Assembly (NCBI GenBank): GCA_964017155.1 | Contig: OZ024855.1 | Span: 59,638,731-59,702,730, forward strand | Reading direction: 5' to 3' | From: Oasisia sp. SBJ-2009 | Taxonomy: Eukaryota; Annelida; Polychaeta; Sabellida; Siboglinidae | DNA: 64,000 nt | Shown: in pieces, positions 20,350 to 34,672 of the stretch | Position numbering within the stretch: position 1 is the first letter of the stretch | Layout of the letters: each line of letters opens with the position of its first letter | Made by a program: the position numbers and the translations under genes | Notes under the pieces: model-generated | What the model saw: the letters and a program-made list of their open reading frames with translations, nothing else | What the model was told of the DNA's origin: nothing | The model's database searches: none

Positions 20350-23070
20350 TACATTATTTGTTTGAGTATTCAGCTTTCAGAATGTATATGACTTTAACAC
20401 GATTTAACAAGATTGCCACCTAGAGACTAACTCTAGATGGCCGGTGGACAAGAGAGCCCTTCAGCTTATTGAGAGTCCAATCTATCTATCTTAGTGTATC
20501 TCCCCCCCTTCCGAGATGTATGTCGAATTTACGATGTTCCTAATGACAAAATGCAGCTGATATCTGGAGTTGAATCAATGCAGTCAATTACCAGTTCACT
20601 TCACTGGGAATGCAGTATTCAGTGATCACATCATCTGAGGGCTGTTGCACCGAATGGTTACTTAAAATACATTTCAATAAATGTGACAACTATAAAACAT
20701 GCAGTCGTCACACTGACCTTGTGTCTGCGACCTTCTCCTGCTTCAGTGGCTGAAGGTCGTCCATGAGCAGGTCCCAGATGTAGAGTAGGGCGTTGGTGTC
20801 GAGCACGAAGAACACACTGGGGCGACTGCGACACCAGCGCACCCACACGACCGAGGCCGCCCGCTCTGTCGCCTCAGGCCACGTGATCAGTGGGTACTCC
20901 GACTCGGTCGTGTACAGCCGGAGACTGCCGTCCTCACAACCCGCCTAGCAACCACAGCAAAGTTGGCGTGATGACAATTGAATTGAATTTTATTTCGGTC
21001 ACAACATACAAACAATTACATAGGCATACACATGAGTATAACATGTAACCGTGGAGTTCCTCTAGAAACCCCTGGGGGGTTATGCCGAGGACCACCAAGA
21101 ACATAATACTTTATGGACATATTCGTTATTATAAAAGTAAACTAAATGTATAAAAATAAATCAGTATCATGAATGATGATATTAGAACATTATTACTACT
21201 AATATTACTACTATCACATCATCTATATCATGAATGATGCAAAATACTTAAATAAGTCTAAAAAATAAATAAATATACTGATAAATAATAAAATAATACT
21301 ATAACTAGGGTACATACTCCTTATAAATGCCTAAATTAACTACGGTACAAAATCCTTATAAATTCGCTCGCTGTGATCTCTGTTTCATTTTACACTCATC
21401 ACATGTGACCAATTCTACAGATGAGCAAAAAATAGCTATCTGGGTCATTCGTTGGCTAACAACGAGTCTCGGTTAACCAACTCTTGCTCGGCTACGTAAC
21501 TTCGCCGTGAAGACAGTCTGGTTATGTAGCTGACATTTTAATGTTATCCGTGATGGGTTAAAACTGCTGCCACCACAGTGCCTTGGTAATGAGGTTAATC
21601 CTGACATCATTCCTGCTTCTTAAATAACTGCAAAATTATATTTCTGTTTATTCTTGTGTGAAAATAAGTTTAATGTTGAATACTTTTATTAATAGTATAG
21701 TATTATCTTATAAAAGTATATCCTTATTTTTGTTTTATTTTACAGTTACCCAGTAAACAACGACCCGTGATTTCACATGTTCTGTAGGTGAATTCACGAG
21801 TTTGACTGGCTCAATTCACGTGTTTCCGTACGTGAATTCACCCGATTCTGTGAACAAATTTGGTGCGTCGACACGTGTTTACCGTGAAATCAGCAGGTCA
21901 TACATTTGTTCGGTGCGATTGATGAAATAGATTTAACAGGATTATTCAGATTTATGAAGATTTCCATTAAACGCCACAGATGAAAGTGAACGTCTATGTG
22001 GCTATGTCTTACTAAGTGTCTAACAATATTTCCTAATCCCAATCATGACATCAGCAAGTCACTGATTAAATACTGATGTGTACATATATAAAATGAAAAA
22101 TAACACTAAATCGGCTCACAAACAAGTATTTTATTAATTATGTGTAGTTCAGTAGAGGGATGAAGCAATGAGATTAGAATTACCAACTGGGTAAACACAT
22201 ATATCTACAAATCCTAGTTATTATCATTATATCGCACACCATTCATCACACTATTTAATACAACTAACAAATAAATGAACCATCTTAATTTTATGATGTA
22301 TCTACGTCGCATTCATGAATATGGTTTGTTAACAGCAGAATGACTCTACAGGTTCCATCTATATGCAACACAAGATGTACTTACTAGGAACGTTGGTTCA
22401 CAGAATGGAGAAAAGTCAAGGCTGGTAACCCTCATTAGACCATCTGAAACGAAATGTTGACAGCTGTAGACGTGGGAGTACTAGTCAATGTGTAGTGCTT
22501 ACACAGAGCACTACCTAGCCCGAGGACTGTTCACAGAAGCCTCCTGCACTGTGAGTCCCTGGCAGACCTGTTTAACTGAACAACAAACTTGACTGGTCTG
22601 GTGTTTGTTCAGCCGTGCAAGAATTATTGTGTGATTCTACTTCTTCCATTAAATGACCTTGGTCAACTTGCCAACCATTATTGTCATTGGTTTTCAGAGT
22701 TGTCCTTCTCTAGAATTAGAGAGTCCACTGCAGGTTACACATTACCTCGTGTGGGGTCTTTTACTTCCCCTGGCATAGACACCAGATAGAAGGGACCACC
22801 GGCTTTTAGTTTCTCTTCCGAAAGAAACAGGTAAATGTGGGGTTATGAAATTTCCTAAGTTTCAAAACAGCAGCAGGTGGGATTGAATCACCGTCCCCTC
22901 GATTGGCAGTCCGGCGCTCTACCGCGCGACCACTGCAATTGATTACAACTATTTCATACACACACCAATCACTGTCAATAGCTGGGTACTCACTCTTACA
23001 GCCAAGGGAGCTGGAGAGAGAGAGAGCGAGAGCGAGAGCGAGAGCGCGAGAGCTAGAGCGAGAGAGCGAG

Positions 23071-23145
<75 letters not shown>

Positions 23146-26100
23146 GCAAGATTTTAACAAGCAGGAAGAGGATTTAAACCTCAAATCTCATGACAGATGT
23201 CGGTGCTTCCCCTACTACACTGCTGCAACAGACGTATCAATTATAATACAGTTAGTAAAATACTAGTTCACAGCTGTAATGTTTTTAAAGCCTGCTTAGT
23301 GCATGTGAGTCTACTTAGTGCATGCTTTCATTTGTGCACAGTATAATATACAAACATATGTACAATACGTATAGTTTTACGTAAAAATTAAAATATGGTG
23401 ACATCAATGCATAATTATAACTATGACAAAAAGACAATAATAACAAATCAGAACTAACCCGGTTTTTATTTATTTTAATGACATATCATAGTGTTAACAC
23501 TTGACTCTATGAAATATAAAGGAGAACTTACCAGCTTGAGCACGATATGCTTTTGGCGGTGCCTTGCCTCCGTATCGTACGCCATGGATAATGGTACCCT
23601 AGAGGGAATCATACAATGAGCATTAATCTTAGAAAGTGAATACTGGTAGAATAAAATGTTGAAGTTAGATATTACTGCGGTTCCATAAGGAGAACTCATT
23701 CAAAGTACTTTATACTCAAAATTGGTGCATGATAAAATCAGTCTTTTCATTGCACCAAACAAATTGAACGATTTACAAACAACAATAACGATGTGAGACA
23801 GAAAGTGAAGAACATATCTTAATGCCTACAAACAAGATTAGTTAATGTGACAAAATCTATCAAACCAGTGTTAATAACGTGAAACTTATATCCATGAAAT
23901 GAACAAACTGCAAACACAAAATTCCGACAGTAAAGAGCCAACATGACATGTCACTACCATTTATTGTCGAGACACGACACCACAACTTTTACATTCCTTG
24001 ATTCTCACACACATACACCAAACCAGAAGTCTGATCTAGAACATCTGGTTCAGCATACGCCCTCCAGGAAACGATATTTATGGAACAGGTGGTCTTCATA
24101 ATAATAATACAATTTATTTGTATAGCGCCCAAATCAATAGTATTGCTCTCGGGCGCTTTACATAAATATACAAATAATAGCTAAAATTGGATGATAAATT
24201 ATTATTAAAATATATATATATATATATGGATGGTAAATTATTATTAAAATAAATATATACATATGTATATATATAAACATTATAAATATAAGCCTATACA
24301 TGAGACAGTAAAATAAAATAACAGTCATAACATTACTTATTATTCCTCGGTATGAAAAAATATATAAAATAAAAAGTATATGATTAAACCAAAAATATCA
24401 TAGCTAATCTATCATAAAAATTATCATACTAAAATGCTAATAATGATACTAACTGTAATAGTTATGTCATATAAATTGTATACCGTATGGGTAAATGTAT
24501 GTATGTAATTAAAGTCTAAATGATCACTTCCCAGAAACGCTAATCTAAAAAGGTGTGTCTTCAGATGTGTTTTATACTGTGGCTGTGTCTTTGCCGTCCT
24601 GACACTTCATATTGGACAGTTGTCATCATTTTCCCGCAGCCACTGGTGGTGGTGGCAAAACAACAGCACTCACCGTGTCGGTGGCGACGTAGAAGTGGCT
24701 GTTGTTTTGAGGGAGGAGGCACAGGTCAAGCGCTTGCATGGCAGTCTGCACCGCGGGCACGCTGGACGCAGACCAAACACATGCTTTAAAACATAACAAT
24801 GGCTTGACCGTGGAACAAAGCAGATCAATTTAAACATACACATTTAACAGACATCACCGAAATGATACATAATGAAGCTACATGGCTTTGAAATATTTCC
24901 AGTAATTTTTCAGCTTAAACTTCTGCGGGTGTTTCAAGTCATAATAGTAAAGTAATTCACTGTAACCTTTATCGGCATCGTTAGAAATCACAAAGGTAGA
25001 GAGCAGTCATACACATTGCTTTAATAATAAATAAAATAAAAAATGTTGTATATTTTCGCCATGGTTGCGTATGACAAACCTGACTGCCACGCACTCTCTA
25101 TGTCATTCGCAGATATGTCATACCTCTAGTGTTGCATTCATTTAAAACTTGAAAATAATTTGCATTACAGATAGACAATGGATTGCTCATGGATACGTTA
25201 GCTACACAGCGTATTATCGGTGACGAGTGATCCACAGTTTTATTTATAAATCTGGAGAATCTTTGCTTTAAAATCACCAATAAAGGCAAATTATCCGACA
25301 ATAATGCTATCCATAACTTCACTGTGTGTAGGAGGTGCCAGTCCCCGCAACTTTCGAAGCGCTTTTTATCATGTAGTGCAAATACTGCCAACACTATTAG
25401 CAATGGATATGTGGTGGCCATGGTGTATGACATCTTGTGGACGATGCAGATCAATTGTGATTTGTGACTTAGACAAACTACGAATACATGACTTCCGGTC
25501 CTATCCCCGAGCCTTACCGGATAGGGTTCTCCAGCCGGATGCTAGAGCTCTTCACCAGCTTCACCTTTCCCCCCGGAAGGAGGCCAAGGTCAGACTCGGA
25601 CCCCGCGAGATCGGGATGCATGATCTCCGCAACAACCTGGAGGATCATTCTTCAATTTCAACAACAAACATAATAAAAGTAAATTATGGTGGTAAAATGT
25701 GGTGGATAAAACTGGTAGATGCATCATGACCTGCTGCCTAGCAACAAACTCTGTGTGGCTTACAAAACGGCCGATGCACAGGGCAACCCATTGGGCATTC
25801 CGTTATGCGTTTTGCTGAAATTCTAGCCATGCAGTAGCGACTAGTGAAGTCAACCGCCACAATGGCATAGTTGGACTCCACTTAATCCCAGCACTAAGAA
25901 GACAACTGGCCAGGGGTAATAGCATAGCATGACGACGCCTGGATTGCGAGGATGCCAAAAGTTACTCTATTATTTGCACATATACATACATACATACATA
26001 CATATATATATATAAATATATATATATATCTTCTTCTTCTTCGCCTCTTCCCACTAGGTGGGATCAGCGGCCCGAATTATTGATTTCCAGAATGTTCTGT

Positions 26101-26798
26101 CCTGCGCGTCCTCCGGGGTGATCCGCAGTGTCTGCATATCCCTTTGGATGCCATCCATCCATCCATCCATCCATCCATCCATCCATCCATCCATCCATCC
26201 ATCCATCCATCCATCCATCCATCCATCCATCCATCCATCCATCCATCCATCCATCCATCCATCCATCCATCCATCCATCCATCCATCCATCCATCCATCC
26301 ATCCATCCATCCATCCATCCATCCATCCATCCATCCATCCATCCATCCATCCATCCATCCATCCATCCATCCATCCATCCATCCATCCATCCATCCATCC
26401 ATCCATCCATCCATCCATCCATCCATCCATCCATCCATCCATCCATCCATCCATCCATCCATCCATCCATCCATCCATCCATCCATCCATCCATCCATCC
26501 ATCCATCCATCCATCCATCCATCCATCCATCCATCCATCCATCCATCCATCCATCCATCCATCCATCCATCCATCCATCCATCCATCCATCCATCCATCC
26601 ATCCATCCATCTCCCTCTTGGTCTCCCCCTTGGCCTTTTTCCTGGCACTCTCATGTCACCAACTGCTCTCACTTCGTTTTCTTCCATTCTCTGCATGTGT
26701 CCATACCAGCGTAGTCTCATTTCTCTTACTTTCTCTTGTATGCTACTTACACCTAGCTCCTTTCTGATGTATATATATATATATATATATTTTATTTA

Positions 26799-26841
<43 letters not shown>

Positions 26842-29800
26842 ACAAATGCGTGTACAGAAGCCTGCACCTGAAGTGGACAGACAAGGTATCCAACACTACA
26901 CTTTGGAATATGACCAAGCAACTACCCATAGAAAATGAAATAAAGAAGCGAAAATGGAGGTGGATAGGACACACACTCAGGAAACCTCCAGAAACCATCA
27001 CCCGTCACGCCATCACATGGAACCCCCCAGGGAAAGGAAAGAGACGGGATACACCAGGAGAGAGATGGAGAGTCTGGCTACGGACCGAAAACAGTGACGT
27101 TCCTTGGCTGATGGCCTATGCGCCCAGCGAGCAAACAGGCATAAGTAAGAAGTAAGTATACGTATATTTTATGAAGAGATGAATTTGTGACTCACCCACA
27201 GATGTAGGACTGCGTGCTCCTCGAGAGAAGCCAACTGGAAGGACATGCCGTCCCCTCCACCTGCAGCAGGACATGGATACACAGCACACAGACTACCACG
27301 CTAATCACCTCACTTCACCCTTCACGAGACGCTCTGAACGCACGCAGCAAACACACAAAATCACAAGACACGTTTCTCTAGTTTTTGTACTTCACGTTTC
27401 TGTAGTTCATTTCATAAAATTGCATGCTGTACTCATCTTAAAGATATCAGAGTTCCACGCAATACAGTAATAACGATACAAATCACCTTTTATACTAAGC
27501 ATGTCAAATGTTATATGCTATGTTGGAGTGGGTTTGCACAGAATGCAATGCAAATCTACAAACTCAAAAGTCTACTAGTATTTTCAAACACCAGTATTAC
27601 AACAACAACATTCAAAATAAAGCAATAACAATTGACCCTAGACCACAACAGATACACTACAGGAACCATTGACACAAATTACATAAGTGTCGACCAGGTG
27701 ACGCCACCTCCACACGTTTTCTCCACACCTTTGGAGAAATTTATGGCCATTGGTAGCCTTAGCATGCAGCTGTTTCACTTGGGCACATGACTTTCAAAGG
27801 TTCTTACCTGACTGATAAAACAGTGTCTTGATGGCATACTTATGTTATCTAGTAACTTTAGCGACTTACCATTTCCCACCACTCCGCTCAGAGATGCCTG
27901 GGCACTGCAACAAACGATACAGGCCGTGAGATGACAATGGAAACACGGACAATTATCACACATAATTGAGTCATTACGCAACAGATGAAATGGTCGAGAT
28001 CTGGTTACATGAGAACACCACAAAACTGACAAGTTCAATGATTCACCGTCAGTTCTTCATTGGTTAACAACACCTGAAAGAAGTGAACACTGTAACAACC
28101 AGATGTTTCACCTGCGAAAAGGGAAACTTTGAACCTGTGTCATATATCGGACGGGCCGAAGAGTCGTGGCTGGAGACGCAGACAGATGTCAGGATGGATC
28201 AGGGAAGAGGCGTCTACATGACAAACACTACACTTGACAGACACGAGGGCGACTATCACCCACTCACCACACCATCTCACCAACACAAGAAGCTACCTGG
28301 CTGAAGAAGACCTCTGAACGCAGGCGAAACGTTGACGTGTCAAATCTGGTCACTGGCGATTTAAACAAACTGCTTTACTTACAACTGATCCTGTTATGAG
28401 ACAGGCTATTTCTGGGTGATGGAGCAGAACCCCCTCAATGTCGGATGGGTTAGTCCTCACCTGTCCCCAGGGGCTATGATGGGCGTCACCTGGACCACAC
28501 TGCTGTGGTGGTTCTCATGGTGCAGCACTCCAGCTGAAACACAAACCACCAATAGAAACAGACGAAAGGATTTATGGATTTATGATATATTATTTGATTC
28601 CACATTTTATGATTTTTTATTTAGATTAGATATCAATCCATCGATGTCATGAAGTTTTACGTTTTATTCGGACCCATTGTATGTGACTGCTCTTATTTAT
28701 TTATTTTAAGTAGTAGTATATTTTATCATAATCGTTTGGTGCTTATGAGTATATTGTCATGTGAACATACTTGTATGACGACCTAACATTACAATGCATT
28801 CCAATGTTTTATTGTAACTGCAATGACGAGATGTGACAATAAAGCTGATCTTGTCTTATCAAACCGTAGAAAACAATGGCTGAACTGCTTCGCTGACATG
28901 GATGTTCATTCATAACACGAATTAGCATCACGTCCCACACAACTCATTATCTCTGTACACAGGGTTATTCCGTATTTGTTATGGCGCCTCCTGTTTGACC
29001 ATTTTCAATGGCCAATCCAACCAGATCTGTGTTAGTAAACAAACTGTGACGAAGCATAATTATTGATGTGCCCATCAACTAGTAAACAGTCTGCCTGCAA
29101 AACTGTAAAAACTGGTCTGGATTTACTAAAGAAAACAATCCTGGGTCATGGCCACTTCATATGATTGCTGCCCGTTGTCTACACTTCACTGTCTGGTCAG
29201 TCTCTTCATACTGAGGCCAGTTTGACTTACCATGGAAGAATTCAGCCATGGCCAATTTACTGCACAAAGACTATCATTCACCATTTATGTACTGAGGTAT
29301 CCACACAAATCTTAACCATTTATGCAGGTTGACACAAAGGGGAATGACCGAAACATCCAGCTTTTTAAAACAATGGCTACAGAAAGTATCACTCCATAAC
29401 ACGTAGCATAAACCTAAGCTAAGACTACCAAAGTGTACATGCAAAAGCACACACATGCATGCACGCACGCATGCATGCATGCACGCACACGCACATACAC
29501 AATGCAATATTATCAACAGTTTAAAAAAAAAAAAAAAAAAATAGACAATAAAATGTCATGACAATGTCCTCTAACAATAATAATTTTTATTTGTAAAGCG
29601 CCGTATATCCGAGAAAAAAAATCTGCTCAGAGGTACATAAAATACATTGTAACACACACATATTTAAAATATTCATAATCAGTTAAATTAGCACGTAAAG
29701 ACGAAATGTTAAATGATAATAAATCGATAATTAAATAAAGCTTCTAAAAGTCCTAGTTCATAAGCTAAATTTTTCAGCAATAAATAGATAAAATAAAATA

Positions 29801-32800
29801 ATTAATAAATAATAAAATATATTAATAACTTAATAACAAAGTAAAAAAATTGCAAAACTATAATTACAGTTAAAATAAATTAAATATAAAATACCCTACA
29901 AGTAGTTTACAAATGCAGCCTTAGAAACATGTGTTTTCAAGTTGGACTTAAAAAGTTCAAGTGAGTCTATTAGTCGTACCTGTGTTATATGTTGGATATC
30001 TGAGCAGCCATTCCTTGTCTCCAATGGAGTGAGACCGGTGGAGTGACGAGGCCTCGCTCAAGTCCCAGACAGCCAGAGAACCATCGTGCTGAAGAGATAA
30101 AACCACGTCTTCCTGAAGGGATTTCTTAGATACTTCACCAAGTTAATGTCCAGCCAGGATTACACAGCTTCAAAGTGTGATATTTTATTTTTAATTTCTG
30201 TCTGCGAGTATTTTCTATTCATTAAAGAAAATAATCTATTTTGTAGATAACGCATTAATTCTGTATAAACAACTAAGATATTGCATGGAAGCTGATGAAT
30301 TTATTTCATCAGAACGTAGCAATTTTTACCAAACTTGTGTTCTACGTAAATCTTATATAAATTGGCCTAATTTACTGGTTAGCGAAAATAATTCAGACTG
30401 CAGCTTACAGTCAACACTATAGCTCACCATTCCAGCAAAGACGAGTGAGGCTTTACCCGGACTAAAGCAGCAGCATCGCGGCATCGACTCACACACGAGG
30501 ACTCTTCAAGCACACGCATCAAATACGTCAACATCTCAACACAGAACACACAAAAAGATTTTTGTAGCAGAACTCAGTGTAACCTGCCATCAGCAGATAA
30601 TATTTTTCGAAGATGGGAAGTTTTTATTTTAACATTTGTTTCATGCACACATTTAAACTATGAGAGGGTACATTTACATGAATTAAAACTATGCGAAGGT
30701 AGCATAAATAAAAGGTCTGCTTATGCCTAGTATTAGGCATTGTGAAGGTTTCTGGCACACTGTTAGAAAACACTGCCATGATTGCCAGGCTAAACCAGAT
30801 TATAATAATAATTGTAACACTTCTATTGTGGGTGTATCATTGAAAATTTAAATCAGAGAAGCAACAAACAAAATCGCTCGGCGAAATCATAAACAGGGAC
30901 AGGCAAAACGCCATCACTGGAGCACAGAACCACCGGACAGTTAAGGTGGAAAAGCAATTTCAAACAAATAAGTTTTGAGGTTTTTGCGAAAAGTGCCTGT
31001 AGTTTCCGAAAATTTCATTGTAATAGGAACTTGATTACTACAGTTGGAAATTCTGTTTGACCCATCAGCAGTTAAAGCAGAACACGCTGGCAATTTCTCA
31101 CGTGTCGTGCCATATTTGGTCTATACAATACATTGTAATCTCACTGTGAACACTACACTTGTGACAGTGCAGTGCTCTTCATAGTAGACTGACGACTCCA
31201 TTGGCACGGCAAAGTTCCTATATCTAAATTACAAAAGCAACTTGGTACAGTCCAGGTGTGATCCTAATTGCGAGGCGGCTGCGGCTACCAAAAAGCCAGG
31301 TTTGTTTTTAATTATCAATAAATACGGTTCTTGCAAAACTGACAAACTGCTTACTTTTCTGGATGAGTCGGCTCGCCAACGTTCCAAACACAGATCAAGC
31401 CACAGTTCGACAGTCTGTCTTGCTGGTGAACCTACATGGACGTCAAAATACAATCAATGGGAACAGATTTTACTGCATTTCAAGAAGCACGCCAAAGTTA
31501 GTTTATACCCTTGTTTTTTTTGTTTTGTTTTTAACCAAATTAAAAAATATTCTTAAGGTCATTTTTCTTTTATGATTTCTATCAATTTCTACAGGGGACA
31601 CGAGTCTCGCCTGCTGCTATATTGTTTTGTGCTATTTTGCCATTTTCATTCAATTTAAATGAGTTATGTATTCCTTCATATGCAGGCGTAGTTGTTTTAA
31701 CCAGCAAAAACCCATCTAAAACATAGGTACCAGTATGCAGATAAGTTACTATTTTTAAATTGTTTGGGTATTGCAACACTTTTACTCGAAATAAATTTAC
31801 AGACAGTGAGGTGGGGGCCAGTTGTGTGTGGTTTCGCTAAGTATTGCTCAAAATGAATCGGAGACGAGCATCTCTTGCGTGTCTTGTTATTCACATTGAC
31901 AGATAAAATACAGGGATCATTTCGTTTATTTAAATTAAGGCAAACATTTGTCATAGGCAAACTGTTTATATCCATAGCTTTATGCAGGGACCCGTCCACC
32001 CGTCATTTGGATGGGTAGAAATGTTAATGGACGGGTAAAAAAAATAAGCAAACCATAGTTACTGTCAGTTGTGCCTTGTAAGTGACTGTAAATGGTGTGT
32101 TTATAGTTCATTTCAGGTCATCAGACACATTTTACTGTAAATGGCTTAACAGTTAACAACCGTGAGTCCACCAAAACATGTGTGACTGGCAACAATTTGG
32201 TCCTGCATAAAGCCCTGTTTATATCCCAGGTTTGCAACACTTTCCACTCGACACCGAGTCCACAGTGGGCAGAGTGTGAATGGAGAACTTTCATCCAGAG
32301 ACCAGTGGACCATTTCAATAACGCGGTTAAGAACTCTTAAACCTTATTTTGCATCTTAAGATCAATTTTGATCCTTAACAGTGATCACGAATACTTGAAA
32401 ATTGTTAACTCCATGACACACCAACGGTACATTGGCATTGGTGTCTCATGGAAATAGAGTCCATGGTAACACGGCAATGGATTTGAAAAACTTCTTCAAT
32501 TTAACGATGGATTTTGTGTACGGATTAATTTTCCGTAAGAAGTCTTCGTCTGAGTGAAATGGTCCCCTGACGTGGTAGTAACACTCACCGTATGAGGCTT
32601 GCTGTACACCGTGAGCAGAAACTTTGTCTGCAGCGGTGAGAAGTAGCTGAATGCCACATGGCGATCTGTAAGAAAGGTTACAGTACTTGTCAGCAGGTGG
32701 CGACACTGGCAGAACATGGTAAGTTCTTAATATGTCATCATGTACTGAAACGAAACCTGAAATATCTAAGACAGACTAACGAGTGGCTGATTCATCACGA

Positions 32801-34633
32801 ATAGCAACAACGTTTTCTGTGAAACTGAATGTGCTGGTAAACACTGACGTTGCTTTCTTTGCCTCTGTAGTTTTATGTTGTGTTATTTCCACAGTGTTGA
32901 CTTTATCGTGTTGATTCCACTGTGTGTTTTGGCATTGTCCGTCCAAATCCGATCCCGATCCCGATCCCGATCCCCTGCAGTTTCCCCTCTCCCTCATTTC
33001 GTTCGCAATCCCCCTCATAATCCAGTCAAACCTCCTATCACACAAACCTTCCCTCTCCGTTGATGTCTTCCTCCTGTCCTCCCTCCCTTCCCCGTGAAGG
33101 AGTCCGTTCTCTTCACAGATGCTCGCTTCCATTTCAATCAACTGGTCACCTGGTCCTTCTTGAAACTTTTTACCCCAAACTTCTTTTCTATTCGTGAAAA
33201 TGTTCGTCAAGTTTGAAGAATATTAAAACAAGATTCCTTATCACACAACTAATAAATTTTGAGTCAAGTCAACGTTTCAACCACCATCAGTGGCCTTTAT
33301 GAGAAACTGTATCCTCTCTGCTCACCAGATGGCATGGCGATTAGACTTTCACACACACGACTTAATTTGTAGCCCCTCTTGTCTCTCTTTATAGTTGGTG
33401 CAGCCTTCCTAATCCAGATGATTTCCTTAATCAAACCCAGCCACCTGTCTGTCTCTCTATCCATCATTGTTGCCCCGTCCCAGTCTATCACACAGCTACG
33501 TCTGTCTGCATGGTTTGTTATTTGCCTCTTCTAGTTCCTCGTTTCTTCGTTTCTTCGTTTCTTCGTTTCTTCGTTTCTTCGTTTCTTCATTTCTTCATTC
33601 CCTTCACCCTTGCAACTGTCTCAACCCCGTCAGTATCTGCCACTGCCAGGCAGACTTAAGAACATGTAACAAGACTGCCACCTACCGAATCAACTCTAGA
33701 TGGCAGGTGAACTCTAGATGGCAGGCGAACTCTAGATGGCAGGTGAACTCTAGACAGCAGGCGAACTCTAGATGGCAGGCAAACTCTAGATGGCAGGTGA
33801 ACTCTAGATGGCAGGCAAACTCTAGATGGCAGGTAAACTCTAGATGGCAGGCAAACTCTAGATGGCAGGTGAACTCTAGACAGCAGGCGAACTCTAGATG
33901 GCAGATGAACTCTAGATGGCAAGCGAACTCTAGACAGCAGGCGAACTCTAGATGGCACGCAAACTCTAGATGGCATGCAAACTCTAGATGGCAGATGAAC
34001 TCTAGATGGCAGGCAAACTCTAGATGGCAGGTGAACTCTAGACAGCAGGCGAACTCTAGATGGCAGGTGAACTCTAGATGGCAAGCGAACTCTAGACAGC
34101 AGGTGAACTCTAGATGGCACGCAAACTCTAGATGGAACGCAAACTCTAGATGGCAGGTGAACTCTAGATGGCAGGTGAACTCTAGATGGCAGGTGAACTC
34201 TAGATGGCACGCAAACTCTAGACGGCGCGCAAACTCAAGATGGCACGCAAACTCTAGATGGCAGGTGTACTCTAGACGGCAGTTGAACTCTTTCCCTATA
34301 CATTTACTCCATGACGGAGACAAATGTCATTCACACAGGAAGAACAGTGCAGGAGAAATGATTACTGTTCAAACAGGAAAGCAACACTAGAAAACTCAAA
34401 CAAACTCACTATAGAGGTTAAATAACATACTAAACCTTTTGTAAGTGCAGATGTTTCCAGCTGTACAAAGGATTCACTGAGTACGATGTTTGACTGGTTC
34501 TTAATGGGTCCGTCCCGCGTTGATATCTCGGAGAATTCCTCTTCCAGAAGCATTGTGATCACCTGCCACAGAAAACACACAGGACAGTTGAAAGAGCTGT
34601 CTTGTACTTATGTTTCACATCACACACGCATGC

Positions 34634-34672
<39 letters not shown>

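Noticed and set aside
32121..32318. Minus frame with VLQTWDI, looking like a WD blade
   Set aside because: Upstream and downstream DYNC2I1 exons already join in phase with the proper VWN blade at 31355-31431; no splice sites fit.
32776..33210. 144-codon minus-strand frame
   Set aside because: No recognisable domain, contains a simple GATCCC repeat, and sits next to a retroelement fragment in a DYNC2I1 intron; not supported as a gene.
33467..34390. Open frames through the 18-bp array (NSRWQ and HLEFAC repeats)
   Set aside because: The 18-bp period keeps any stop-free frame open; no splice or homology support.
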